From positions 217,136-281,135 of the forward strand of contig DHEF01000039.1 in NCBI GenBank assembly GCA_002399735.1: a DNA stretch of 64,000 nucleotides. Reading direction: 5' to 3'. Positions 33,900 through 42,277 of the stretch are shown here, piece by piece (position 1 is the first letter of the stretch; the number at the start of each line of letters is the position of its first letter). The notes beneath the pieces were generated by a model. It did not search any database. It saw nothing but the letters and a program-made list of their open reading frames with translations, and was not told where the DNA came from. The translations under genes were made by a program, and so were the position numbers. The DNA is from Chitinophagaceae bacterium UBA4857 (lineage in GTDB: Bacteria; Bacteroidota; Bacteroidia; Chitinophagales; Chitinophagaceae).

Positions 33900-33904
33900 C
33901 AATA

Positions 33905-34849
33905 ATGACCCAAACAGCAATACGCATAGGAACAAGAGATAGCAAGCTTGCTTTATGGCAGGCCGAAACGGTGAGCAACTTACTACAGCAAGCCGGTTAT
34001 ACCACAACATTAGTACCGGTAAAAAGCGAAGGTGATATTAACCTTACTACACCATTGTACGAAATGGGCGTACAAGGCATTTTTACCCGCAGTTTAGATA
34101 TTGCATTGCTGAACAATCAGATTGATATTGCGGTACACTCCATGAAAGACGTACCTACACAATTACCCAACGGTATTGTGCAAGCCGCTGTGTTGGAAAG
34201 AGGTAACAATAAAGATTTGTTAGTCTTACATCCGGATAAAACCAATATTACACAAGCTTTATTGCAACAACCCGATGCGGAGTTTAATATAACCATCGCT
34301 ACCAGTTCTATACGACGGCAGGCACAATGGCGTAACCGTTACCCGGGCACAACATTTGAAAACCTGCGGGGCAATGTAATCACCCGCTTGGAAAAATTAA
34401 AAAACAGTAATTGGGATGCGGCCATTTTTGCAGCGGCAGGTTTAGAACGTGTTGGCTTACGACCAACAACCGCTATTGAAATTGATTGGATGTTACCGGC
34501 ACCGGCACAAGGTGCTATTATGATGGTAACTCGTGAAAATGATGCACAAAGTTTAAATGCTTGTCTGCCATTGAATGATGATACAACAGCCTTATGTACC
34601 AAGTTGGAAAAAGATTTTTTACGCACTTTAATGGGCGGGTGTACTACACCTATTAGTGCATTGGCACAAATACAAAACAATCAAATACATTTTGCCGGTA
34701 GTTTATTATCGGTTGATGGATTACAAAAGATAGCAATAGAAAAACAATTACCTATTGAACAAGCAGCACAACTGGGTGTTATAGCTGCAAACGAAATACT
34801 ACAAAATGGCGGTAAAGCCATTGTAGATGCAATGAACAATGGCAAATAA
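33905..34849 (+). CDS. hemC: Hydroxymethylbilane synthase
   Basis: 314 residues from the ATG at 33905; the longer frame would overlap the hemA end. IRIGTRDSKLALWQAETV opens the protein, AVHSMKDVPT and ATSSIRRQAQWRNRYPG line the active site, and Cys246 in LMGGCTTPI carries the dipyrromethane cofactor. It polymerises four porphobilinogens. It overlaps hemD by 11 bases, indicating translational coupling. Confidence 0.96.
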   Translation: MTQTAIRIGTRDSKLALWQAETVSNLLQQAGYTTTLVPVKSEGDINLTTPLYEMGVQGIFTRSLDIALLNNQIDIAVHSMKDVPTQLPNGIVQAAVLERGNNKDLLVLHPDKTNITQALLQQPDAEFNITIATSSIRRQAQWRNRYPGTTFENLRGNVITRLEKLKNSNWDAAIFAAAGLERVGLRPTTAIEIDWMLPAPAQGAIMMVTRENDAQSLNACLPLNDDTTALCTKLEKDFLRTLMGGCTTPISALAQIQNNQIHFAGSLLSVDGLQKIAIEKQLPIEQAAQLGVIAANEILQNGGKAIVDAMNNGK

Positions 34850-35540
34850 CGAAATTAAAATATTATCTACCAGTGCACTGCCGCAAGGTTTAGTACAGCA
34901 GGCCGCAACAGAAAATGTTTCTATTACGGTACAAACCTTTATAAATATTGAGCCGGTAGATAATATTGAAGTACAGCAAGAGATTGAAACGGCTTTATTA
35001 CAATCGGCTTATGTAATTTTTACCAGTCAGCATGCAGTGGAAATTATTGCAGCGGAGTTGGAAGGACATATTCCTGATTGGCGTATATACTGTATTGAAA
35101 ATAGAACCGCCAGGTTGGTGGAGAAGTATTTTGGTAAAGAAAGCATTGTTGGCACTGCTGCTTACGCCGAAGATTTAGCCAATAAAATTATTGAAGATGG
35201 TGAGGCAGAAGAGTTTATATTTTTTACCGGCAATAAACATCTGCCAACGTTAATGGATAAACTGGATGATGAAGGGTTGTATGTACAGGAAATTATTGTG
35301 TACCAAAACACGCCATCATCAGTAACCGTTAGTGGCCGCTATCATGGTATCATGTTTTTTAGCCCTTCGGCGGTTGAAAGTTTTTTTGCTGCTAATAAAA
35401 TATCCAGGGCTACTATACTTTTTGCAACGGGACAAACAACGGCTAATGCATTGCAAAAAGCAAGTACAAATCCTGTTATTATGGCCAACCAAGCCGGTAA
35501 GGAGGAAATGCTACAAACCGTATTGGACTACTACCAATAG
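34839..35540 (+). CDS. hemD: Uroporphyrinogen-III synthase
   Basis: 233 residues. Two Rossmann-like lobes with weak sequence conservation, as is usual for HemD: YVIFTSQHAVEIIAAEL, IYCIENRTARLVEKYFG, IFFTGNKHLPTLMDKL, IIVYQNTPS and GIMFFSPSAVESFFAAN, ATGQTTANALQKAS. Position between hemC and hemE, overlapping hemC, makes the call firm. It cyclises hydroxymethylbilane. Confidence 0.92.
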   Translation: MANNEIKILSTSALPQGLVQQAATENVSITVQTFINIEPVDNIEVQQEIETALLQSAYVIFTSQHAVEIIAAELEGHIPDWRIYCIENRTARLVEKYFGKESIVGTAAYAEDLANKIIEDGEAEEFIFFTGNKHLPTLMDKLDDEGLYVQEIIVYQNTPSSVTVSGRYHGIMFFSPSAVESFFAANKISRATILFATGQTTANALQKASTNPVIMANQAGKEEMLQTVLDYYQ

Positions 35541-35550
35541 CTAACACTAC

Positions 35551-35586
35551 CTTTTTACTTTTAATTTTTTAATTTTTACTTTTTAC
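35551..35586 (+). repeat. U-rich leader word before hemE
   Basis: CTTTTTACTTTTAATTTTTT then AATTTTTACTTTTTAC, ending four bases before the hemE ATG. Same word as before cdsA, atpH, DUF1080 and the 11415 isomerase. Confidence 0.65.
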
Positions 35587-35590
35587 AACA

Positions 35591-36631
35591 ATGTCTAATT
35601 TAAAAAACGACTTATTACTAAGAACACTAAATAACGAATCAGTAGAACGTCCTCCTGTATGGATGATGCGTCAGGCCGGTCGTTATTTGCCCGAGTACCG
35701 TGCTATACGTGATAAGTATGGTTTTTTTGAGCGTTGCCAAACGCCTGAGCTGGCTTGCCAAATAACCTTGCAACCGGTAGATATTGTTGGCGTAGATGCT
35801 GCTATATTATTCTCCGATATTTTGGTAGTGCCACAGGCAATGGGTTTAGAAGTGCAGTTGATAGAGCAGGTTGGTCCATTGTTACCACAGCCTATTAAGA
35901 AAGTGGCTGATATGGACAGGGTTAGGGTGCCTGATGTAAACGAAACATTACAATATGTTTTTGATGCAATAACATTAATTAAAAAAGAATTAAACGGACG
36001 TGTTCCTTTAATTGGTTTTGCCGGCGCACCGTGGACCATACTTTGTTACATGGTACAAGGCAAAGGCAGTAAAACATTTGACGAAGCAAAAGCATTTTGC
36101 TATCAACAACCTGCCGTAGCACAACAATTATTACAAATGATAACCGACACTACTATTGCCTACTTAAAAGGCCAGGTAAAAGCCGGTGCCGATACCTTGC
36201 AATTGTTTGATAGCTGGGGCGGTTTGTTAAGCAAAGGCGATTTTGCCCGTTGGTCTTTGCCCTACATCAACCAAATTGTAGCAGCGTTGAAAGACGATGT
36301 ACCTGTGATTGTTTTTGCAAAAGGTGCATGGCATTCCTTAAGTGAAATGGCCGCAACCGGTGCAAAAGGTTTGGGTATCGATTGGTGTATTGAAGCTGCA
36401 ACGGCTCGTCAGTTTGCCGGCGAAAATATTACGCTACAAGGCAATTTCGATCCCGCAAAATTATTATCGCCAATTGCGGTAGTGAAACAGGAAGTAAAAG
36501 AAATGTTGCAGGCTTTTGGCAAGCAAAATTATATAGCCAACTTAGGCCATGGTATTTTACCACATGTACCGGTTGATAATGCCAAAGCTTTTGTTGACAC
36601 GGTGAAAGAGTTTGATTGGACTAAAGTGTAG
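35591..36631 (+). CDS. hemE: Uroporphyrinogen decarboxylase
   Basis: 346 residues. The family signature PPVWMMRQAGRYLPEYRAIR is near the N-terminus (residues about 20-39), with ILFSDILVVPQAMG, GFAGAPWTILCYM, LQLFDSWGGLLSKGDF and NLGHGILPHVPVDNAKAFVD. It removes four carboxyl groups to give coproporphyrinogen III. It follows hemD by 50 bases, most of which is a U-rich leader word. Confidence 0.97.
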   Translation: MSNLKNDLLLRTLNNESVERPPVWMMRQAGRYLPEYRAIRDKYGFFERCQTPELACQITLQPVDIVGVDAAILFSDILVVPQAMGLEVQLIEQVGPLLPQPIKKVADMDRVRVPDVNETLQYVFDAITLIKKELNGRVPLIGFAGAPWTILCYMVQGKGSKTFDEAKAFCYQQPAVAQQLLQMITDTTIAYLKGQVKAGADTLQLFDSWGGLLSKGDFARWSLPYINQIVAALKDDVPVIVFAKGAWHSLSEMAATGAKGLGIDWCIEAATARQFAGENITLQGNFDPAKLLSPIAVVKQEVKEMLQAFGKQNYIANLGHGILPHVPVDNAKAFVDTVKEFDWTKV

Positions 36632-36730
36632 TTTTTTGTTATCAGCTACAATAACACAGCTGATCGTCCCTTGCGTCGCACACTTGTACTGCATATCGCT
36701 AATCATCATCGTTTTTTTGCAAAGCGGATA
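36632..36730 (+). repeat. Modular intergenic repeat after hemE
   Basis: Begins at the hemE stop: GTTTTTTGTTATCAGCTACA, CGTCCCTTGCGTCGCACACT, then GCTAATCATCATCGTTTTTT. Followed by an AGCTTT word at 36757-36783. Confidence 0.75.
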
Positions 36731-36805
36731 AAATATTGAAATAATATGAAAATAGCTTTCAGCCTTATGCTTTAAGCTTTCGCCTTTTATCCAAACTCAA
36801 TACAC

Positions 36806-36825
36806 CAACTGATGCACATCAGTTG
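36806..36825. promoter_or_regulatory. FNR/CRP-like palindrome upstream of hemF
   Basis: CAACTGATGCACATCAGTTG has perfect 9-base arms around CA. The inner part TGAT-N4-ATCA equals the core of the FNR/ANR box TTGAT-N4-ATCAA. Its centre is about 43.5 bases upstream of the start predicted from the -7 element GAAGTTTG at 36845-36852, close to the position used by class II activators. Confidence 0.65.
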
Positions 36826-36852
36826 TAAAGACTGTAAAACAAAAGAAGTTTG
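36823..36852 (+). promoter_or_regulatory. hemF promoter candidate
   Basis: TTG at 36823-36825, spacer 19, and GAAGTTTG at 36845-36852 (consensus TAnnTTTG, so the TA is not conserved). The predicted start near 36859 leaves a leader of about 10 bases to the ATG at 36869. A poor -7 element under an activator site is a usual combination. Confidence 0.45.
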
Positions 36853-36868
36853 CATAAAACTTTTTTAT

Positions 36869-37825
36869 ATGAACACAACTGTATTAAATATGGCAACTGA
36901 TACTGTTATCAAAGAGCAATGGATTGAATTTATTCACGACCTGCAAAATAAAATTTGCCAGGCATTGGAAGCTGTTGATGGAGGCGCTACCTTTCAGGAA
37001 GATAAATGGGAACGTGAAGGCGGTGGTGGTGGTAAAACCCGTGTAATAGCCAATGGTAATGTATTTGAAAAAGGCGGTGTAAATACTTCCATCGTTTTTG
37101 GTAAAGTAACACCCGCCATGCAAACGCAATTAAAAACGCCGGCAACTATTGGTAATGGCTCCTGGTTTGCTTGCGGATTAAGTTTGGTTATTCATCCTAA
37201 AAGTCCGTTAGTGCCAACGGTACATTGTAATTACCGCATGTTTGAGTTGTATCATGAAGATGGTTCTTTAGCCGACAGGTGGTTTGGCGGCGGTACCGAT
37301 TTAACGCCGTATTATTTGGTAGAAGAAGATGCTGTGCATTTTCATAAAACCTATAAAAATATTTGCGACGATTACGGCACCGATCTTTTTACCAACTTTA
37401 AAAAGGAGTGTGATGATTATTTTGTAAACCATCACCGCAATGGCGAACGTCGTGGTATTGGCGGTATTTTTTACGATCACCAACGCCCCGATGATAAACG
37501 TGATGTTGATTTTTGGATAAACTTTGCACAGAGTTGTGGTTATGGTTTCATCGATGCTTATATCCCAATCGTTGAAAAAAACAAACACCTAAGTTATACT
37601 CCCGAACAAAAATACTGGCAGGAAATTCGTCGCGGACGTTATGTAGAATTTAACCTTGTTCACGACCGCGGTACCATCTTTGGCCTAAAAACCAATGGCC
37701 GTACCGAGAGCATATTAATGAGTTTGCCCGCCACCGTTCGTTTTGATTATAACTACCAACCACTACCAGGCAGCGAAGAAGATAAGTTGTTGCAGGCTTG
37801 TTTGAAACCGAGAAACTGGGTTTAG
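36869..37825 (+). CDS. hemF: Oxygen-dependent coproporphyrinogen III oxidase
   Basis: 318 residues from the ATG at 36869 (ATG at 36890 also possible). The frame extends to 36812, but that stretch (a Cys-rich peptide CKDCKTKEVC) overlaps the predicted operator and promoter. Family blocks: WEREGGGGGKTRVIANGNVFEKGGVN, ACGLSLVIHPKSPLVPTVHCNYR, WFGGGTDLTPYY, HRNGERRGIGGIFYDH and KYWQEIRRGRYVEFNLVHDRGTIFGLKT. It uses O2 to make protoporphyrinogen IX. No hemN is seen in the window. Confidence 0.96.
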   Translation: MNTTVLNMATDTVIKEQWIEFIHDLQNKICQALEAVDGGATFQEDKWEREGGGGGKTRVIANGNVFEKGGVNTSIVFGKVTPAMQTQLKTPATIGNGSWFACGLSLVIHPKSPLVPTVHCNYRMFELYHEDGSLADRWFGGGTDLTPYYLVEEDAVHFHKTYKNICDDYGTDLFTNFKKECDDYFVNHHRNGERRGIGGIFYDHQRPDDKRDVDFWINFAQSCGYGFIDAYIPIVEKNKHLSYTPEQKYWQEIRRGRYVEFNLVHDRGTIFGLKTNGRTESILMSLPATVRFDYNYQPLPGSEEDKLLQACLKPRNWV

Positions 37826-37838
37826 ATGTAGGATGTGA

Positions 37839-37880
37839 TGATGTCTGATTTGTTGATGTCTGATTTGTTGATGTCTGATT
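37839..37880 (+). repeat. Three tandem copies of GATGTCTGATTTGTT
   Basis: 15-base unit in three copies (the third ends CTT). The 13-mer TGATGTCTGATTT occurs in inverted form at 38334-38346 and 38356-38368, so the four-helix-bundle gene is bracketed by inverted repeats. Confidence 0.85.
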
Positions 37881-37970
37881 CTTGTTTAATACTTTTTGTT
37901 GTACGATATAGTAATTGGGGTACTTGTTTTAATAAAGTAAATTAGTATTCTTATAACCTATATAAACACC

Positions 37971-38327
37971 ATGGATAGAAAAGTATTACAGCAGCGAACG
38001 CAGAAGTTTAATGTGAATGTTATTCATTTTTGTAATGACTTTCCACGTACTCCTGCTGGATTTGAAATCGCCAAACAGCTAATTCGTTCTTCAGGTTCGG
38101 TCGGTGCAAATTACCGTGCAACAGTTAGAGCAAAATCTAGGGCAGACTTTATTTATAAAATTCAAATTGTTTTGGAAGAAGCTGATGAAAGTTTGTACTG
38201 GCTAGAAGTAGTAAAAGAGGCTGGAATTAAACAAGGACAAATGCTTGAGGAATTATTAAATGAAGCCAATCAGTTAACCGCTATTTTTGCAGCTACAGAT
38301 AAGTCTGCAAAATTGAATAGTAAGTAG
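37971..38327 (+). CDS. Four-helix-bundle protein (23S rRNA intervening-sequence-type family)
   Basis: 118 residues matching the S23/IVP-like four-helix-bundle family: NVNVIHFCNDFPRTPAGFEIAKQLIRSSGSVGANYRATVRAKSRADFIYKIQIVLEEADESLYWLEV. Members are found both inside rRNA intervening sequences and as free genes; no enzymatic role is established. It interrupts the hem run between hemF and hemB and is flanked by inverted 13-base repeats, which suggests insertion as a unit. Confidence 0.9.
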   Translation: MDRKVLQQRTQKFNVNVIHFCNDFPRTPAGFEIAKQLIRSSGSVGANYRATVRAKSRADFIYKIQIVLEEADESLYWLEVVKEAGIKQGQMLEELLNEANQLTAIFAATDKSAKLNSK

Positions 38328-38333
38328 CGATTT

Positions 38334-38368
38334 AAATCAGACATCAGTAAATCCGAAATCAGACATCA
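38334..38368 (-). repeat. Two inverted copies of the GATGTCTGATTT word
   Basis: AAATCAGACATCA at 38334-38346 and again at 38356-38368, the exact reverse complement of the word in the tandem array at 37839-37880. Confidence 0.85.
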
Positions 38369-38384
38369 ATAAAAATATCGAATC

Positions 38385-39377
38385 ATGTTCCTTTCACGTC
38401 GCAACCGCATCCTCCGCCAATCTCCAGCCATTCGCAATATGGTGGCCGAAACGGTTTTAACACCTGCTAATTTAATAGCACCACTTTTTATTGATGAAGG
38501 CGAAAATGTAAAATATGAAATACCTTCTTTGAAAGGTTATTACCGTATGAGTATCGACAATACTTTACTGGAGGTAAAAGAATTGTGGAGTTTAGGTGTA
38601 CAATGTGTTTTGTTATTTGTAAAAGCAAAAGACGATACAAAAGATAATACCGGCAAAGAAGCCTGGAACGATAACGGTTTAATGCAACGTGCCATTAAAG
38701 CCATTAAACAAGCCGTACCCGAAATAGTGGTAATGACAGATGTGGCGTTGGATCCCTATTCCATTTACGGACATGACGGTATTGTAAAAGAAGGTGAAAT
38801 AGTAAATGATGAAACGGTAGAAGCGCTGGTAAAAATGAGCCTTAGTCATGCAGCAGCAGGTGCTGATTTTGTGGCTCCCAGCGATATGATGGATGGCCGC
38901 ATTGGTGCTATAAGAAATGCGTTAGAAGAAAATAATTATACCAAGGTAGGCATCATGAGTTACAGTGCTAAATATGCCTCTTGTTTTTATGGCCCTTTTC
39001 GTGATGCATTAGATAGTGCTCCGGGTTTTGGCGATAAAAAAACTTATCAGATGAATTATGCCAACCGCATTGAAGCCATAAAGGAAACGCAGATGGATAT
39101 TGATGAGGGAGCCGATATAGTAATGGTAAAACCGGCAATGGCTTATCTGGATATTATTCGTGAAATAAAAAATACCGTAACCGTTCCGGTAAGTGCTTAC
39201 CATGTAAGTGGGGAATATGCCATGATAAAAGCAGCGGCAGCCAATGGCTGGTTAGATGAAGACAAAGCAGTACTGGAATGTTTAACTTCTATCAAACGTG
39301 CCGGTGCCGATTTAATTGCGACTTATTATGCAAAAAAAGCAGCTCAATTACTTACCAATCATAGTCCTCACAAATGA
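38385..39377 (+). CDS. hemB: Delta-aminolevulinic acid dehydratase (porphobilinogen synthase)
   Basis: 330 residues. Schiff-base lysines are Lys196 (MSYSAKYASCFYGPFRDA) and Lys249 (IVMVKPAMAYLD). The metal-binding loop reads DVALDPYSIYGHDG without the three Cys of zinc enzymes, so this is the magnesium-type enzyme. It condenses two aminolevulinates to porphobilinogen. It overlaps the next gene by four bases (ATGA). Confidence 0.96.
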   Translation: MFLSRRNRILRQSPAIRNMVAETVLTPANLIAPLFIDEGENVKYEIPSLKGYYRMSIDNTLLEVKELWSLGVQCVLLFVKAKDDTKDNTGKEAWNDNGLMQRAIKAIKQAVPEIVVMTDVALDPYSIYGHDGIVKEGEIVNDETVEALVKMSLSHAAAGADFVAPSDMMDGRIGAIRNALEENNYTKVGIMSYSAKYASCFYGPFRDALDSAPGFGDKKTYQMNYANRIEAIKETQMDIDEGADIVMVKPAMAYLDIIREIKNTVTVPVSAYHVSGEYAMIKAAAANGWLDEDKAVLECLTSIKRAGADLIATYYAKKAAQLLTNHSPHK

Positions 39378-39901
39378 GCAATACAGTTACAATAAAACTC
39401 AGTAAAGCCAAACTAATAAAAAACACATTTCTTACTTCCTTGTTTTTTATTGCCGGGCTTCTAATGGTTGTAAAACCATTTTGGTTTATAAAAAGCGATA
39501 ACCCTTCAATGATTGTTGTTTTTGGATATATCCTTTTGGCAATAGCAGGATTAGTCTTATTGGTTTATTTAATCAAACTCTCCGATCGTAAGCCCGCATT
39601 AATTATCGACGACGAAGGCATAACCGATAATTCAAGCGGCGTGGCAGCTGGTAAAATATTATGGTCAGATATTAGAAGGGTAAGCACAGAAACAGTTTCA
39701 GGGCAACAGTTTATTATGGTGGAAGTAAAAAATCCGCAGCAATATATAAAAGCACAAAAGAACCCGCTTAAAAAAAGCATGATGACACTTAATCACAGTT
39801 TATACAAAACCCCCATACATATTACCGCCATGGGCATGAAGGTGAAGTTTGACGATTTGTATAAAGCAGTTGAAAACGGGTTTCAAAATTATAAGCGATA
39901 G
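39374..39901 (+). CDS. STM3941-like membrane protein
   Basis: 175 residues: two N-terminal transmembrane segments (LTSLFFIAGLLMVV, YILLAIAGLVLLVYLI), then a PH-like soluble domain (LIIDDEGITDNSSGVAAGKILWSDIRRV ... FIMVEVKNPQQYI ... HITAMGMKVKFDDLYKAVENGF). This matches the STM3941 family of unknown function. The start overlaps the hemB stop, and hemL follows by 24 bases, so it is translated as part of the hem run although no haem role is known. Confidence 0.75.
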   Translation: MSNTVTIKLSKAKLIKNTFLTSLFFIAGLLMVVKPFWFIKSDNPSMIVVFGYILLAIAGLVLLVYLIKLSDRKPALIIDDEGITDNSSGVAAGKILWSDIRRVSTETVSGQQFIMVEVKNPQQYIKAQKNPLKKSMMTLNHSLYKTPIHITAMGMKVKFDDLYKAVENGFQNYKR

Positions 39902-39925
39902 TATAAAATAAAAGCAGTACAAAGT

Positions 39926-41203
39926 ATGAACACAAGTAACAGCATTGCCTTGTTTGAAAGAGCCAATAAAAGTATTCCCGGTGGTGTAAACTCGCCGGTA
40001 AGGGCTTTTAAAAGTGTGGGTGGTACGCCATTGTTTATCACACATGCAAAAGGTGCTTATTTGTACGATGCCGATGGTAATCAATACATCGATTATATCA
40101 ATAGCTGGGGCCCCATGATATTGGGTCACGCATACGAACCTGTGGTAAAAGCTATTCAGGAAAAAGCAACACTCTCCACTTCATTTGGTGCACCCACCCA
40201 ATTAGAAATTGAAATGGCCGAGCTCATAAAAAGCATGGCGCCCAATGTAGATTTAATCCGCATGGTTAACAGCGGTACCGAAGCCTGTATGAGTGCCATA
40301 CGTTTGGCCCGTGGTTATACCGGCCGCAATAAATTTATAAAATTCGAAGGTTGTTACCATGGTCATGCCGATAGTTTTTTGGTAAAAGCAGGTAGTGGTG
40401 TGGCAACGTTTAACATACAAACCGTTCCCGGTGTTACCAGTGGTGTAAGCCACGATACGCTTACTTGTGCTTTTAACGATATTGAAGCCGTTAAAGCTTT
40501 AGTGCAACAAAACCCCAACGAAGTTGCCGCTATTATTATTGAACCTATTGCAGGCAACATGGGCTGTATTCCGCCACAGCCGGGCTTTTTACAAGCCTTG
40601 CGTAGCTTATGCGATTTAGAAGGTATTGTCTTAATTTTTGATGAAGTAATGACAGGTTTTCGTTTGGCAGCCGGTGGCGCACAGGCATATACCGGTGTTA
40701 ATGCCGACCTGGTTACTTACGGAAAAATAATTGGCGCCGGTATGCCCGTGGGTGCATTTGGTGGTAAGCGACATATTATGGAGCATATTGCGCCGTTGGG
40801 TAATGTTTACCAGGCGGGTACTTTAAGTGGTAATCCATTAGCCATGATAGCCGGTTACACTTTGTTACAGGAGTTAAAACAAACACCTGCTATTTACGAA
40901 AGCATCGAAAAAAAATCAGCTTACCTGCACGATGGTTTGCAAAAAGTATTACAAGTATCCGGCACACCTTACACCATTAACCGTGTAGGTAGTATGATAA
41001 GTATTCACTTTAGCGAAAAACCGGTACAAAACTTTGCCGATGCTGCTGCTGCCAACAACACATTGTTCAACCAATATTTTCACTACATGTTATCGCAGGG
41101 TATTTACCTGCCGCCATCTGCTTACGAAACTTGGTTTATCAGCAATGCCGTTAGTTATGCTGATTTAGATAAAACCATCACCGCTACCGAAAGTTTTTTA
41201 TAA
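39926..41203 (+). CDS. hemL: Glutamate-1-semialdehyde 2,1-aminomutase
   Basis: 425 residues, class III PLP fold. SIPGGVNSPVRAFKSVGGTP and MVNSGTEACMSAIRLARGYTGRNKFIKFEGCYHGHAD are HemL-specific, LIFDEVMTGFR binds the cofactor pyridine and Lys267 in VTYGKIIGAGMPVGAFGG forms the Schiff base. It makes 5-aminolevulinate from the HemA product and is the last gene of the hem run. Confidence 0.96.
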   Translation: MNTSNSIALFERANKSIPGGVNSPVRAFKSVGGTPLFITHAKGAYLYDADGNQYIDYINSWGPMILGHAYEPVVKAIQEKATLSTSFGAPTQLEIEMAELIKSMAPNVDLIRMVNSGTEACMSAIRLARGYTGRNKFIKFEGCYHGHADSFLVKAGSGVATFNIQTVPGVTSGVSHDTLTCAFNDIEAVKALVQQNPNEVAAIIIEPIAGNMGCIPPQPGFLQALRSLCDLEGIVLIFDEVMTGFRLAAGGAQAYTGVNADLVTYGKIIGAGMPVGAFGGKRHIMEHIAPLGNVYQAGTLSGNPLAMIAGYTLLQELKQTPAIYESIEKKSAYLHDGLQKVLQVSGTPYTINRVGSMISIHFSEKPVQNFADAAAANNTLFNQYFHYMLSQGIYLPPSAYETWFISNAVSYADLDKTITATESFL

Positions 41204-41450
41204 CAAGCTGTATAAATATTGGGGGCTGTCAGCAGTAGTAATGCTAATCAGCTTCAGTTCCCGCTTTCCGCTGTACCCCGGTCTAACAACCGGGGTGCCG
41301 CTGCAATCGGGCAGCCTTTGGTCTTTGGTAATGCTAATCATCAAGAATTATAACGCAAGTATGTTCATTTTTGCAAGTGATATTATTTAGTATATTGTGT
41401 GAAATAACATAAGCGCATTCGTTGGCGGTTATTTTCAGCGACACCTCTAA
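41204..41450. other. Intergenic region after hemL with hairpin element
   Basis: Holds the second copy of the structured hairpin element and, after 41330, an AT-rich stretch ending GCATTCGTTGGCGGTTATTT just before the next start codon. No terminator was recognised after hemL other than the element itself. Confidence 0.5.
41221..41316 (+). repeat. Structured hairpin element, copy 2
   Basis: GGGGGCTGTCAGCAGTAGTA ... AGTTCCCGCTTTCCGCT ... CCCCGGTCTAACAACCGGGG (central perfect 7-bp stem) ... GCCGCTGCAATCGGGCAGCC. It is the reverse complement of 27024-27118, with a compensatory change of the central stem. Confidence 0.8.
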
Positions 41451-42074
41451 ATGAAAGTACTAATTTTAAATATTTACTGCCTGATAAGCTGTTTGACCAC
41501 ATTCGGACAAGATACAAATGCAGATATAAACAAGTCGAAAAAAATAAACTTCACAAAGTATTCTTTGAATGAAAGAGTTAATTTTTACCCTTTCAATACT
41601 ACATCCAAAATAGTTGTCGTATCCTTCGACAAACAAGTTAAAAAGATTGACAGCTCAGATTGGAAACTTGGTAAATCTGCGTATAAAGACTACACCGGGG
41701 ACATAAAATATGGGTTACCTTTTCTAAATGACACTATTTGTTTTTCAAAACTAACACAAACAAGAATCCTTAATTCTAATCAGGTTGACTCGTTGACTGA
41801 CATACTTTATAATACATGTTATCGCTGGACAATTACAGAAGAAAACCCAGCTATGTGTTATCTGCCGCATAACGCCATATTGTTTTTTGACAACAATGAT
41901 AAAATTTTTGATTATATCGAAATCTGTTTCGATTGTCATCAGTTTAAATACAGCAGCAAAAAAATAGAAAAATTTGAACAATGCGATTTTGCCGTAGTGG
42001 AGTTGAAAAAATACTTTAAACAAATGGGATTATATGTTACAGAAAAAGACTTTGACAACAAAACAAGCCGTTAA
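41451..42074 (+). CDS. Hypothetical secreted protein
   Basis: 207 residues with a signal peptide (LILNIYCLISCLTTFGQ) and a soluble domain with Cys-containing segments NTCYRWTITEENPAMCYLPHNAILFFDNNDKIFDYIEICFDCHQF. I recall similar orphan Bacteroidota proteins but no named family. It is the first of three same-direction orphan genes separated by related spacers of about 200 bases. Confidence 0.6.
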   Translation: MKVLILNIYCLISCLTTFGQDTNADINKSKKINFTKYSLNERVNFYPFNTTSKIVVVSFDKQVKKIDSSDWKLGKSAYKDYTGDIKYGLPFLNDTICFSKLTQTRILNSNQVDSLTDILYNTCYRWTITEENPAMCYLPHNAILFFDNNDKIFDYIEICFDCHQFKYSSKKIEKFEQCDFAVVELKKYFKQMGLYVTEKDFDNKTSR

Positions 42075-42277
42075 CATTGGTCTTTAGGCAAGTTGGGGTT
42101 GATATTGTACATCAACTATTTGCAAACCTCAACTTCAGTTCCGCCAGACAAATATCTATCAGCTTTTCTACATAACTTCAACCATGTATTTTTAATCAGA
42201 AAGAATCTTGGATAGACGGAATATTAGTTCCCCACCTGTACAAAGTCTCACCTGTTACAAGCAATTCAAACCCAACT
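42075..42277 (+). repeat. Cassette-like spacer, copy 1
   Basis: Aligns along its whole length with 42956-43170. Shared landmarks in order: GTTAACATTG, GCAAGTTGGGG, ATCAACTATTTGCAAACC, TTCAGTTCC, CTATCAGCTTTT, TAACTTCA, GACGGAATATTAGTT, CACCTGTACAAAG. Confidence 0.7.

Noticed and set aside
36812..36868. N-terminal extension of HemF with CKDCKTKEVC, resembling the Cys cluster of FNR-type regulators
   Set aside because: The stretch overlaps a 20-bp palindrome and the likely promoter, and HemF enzymes do not carry it. A relic of a regulator gene cannot be excluded.
37839..37880. Tandem repeat considered as a CRISPR array
   Set aside because: The units are contiguous 15-mers without spacers, and no cas genes are present.
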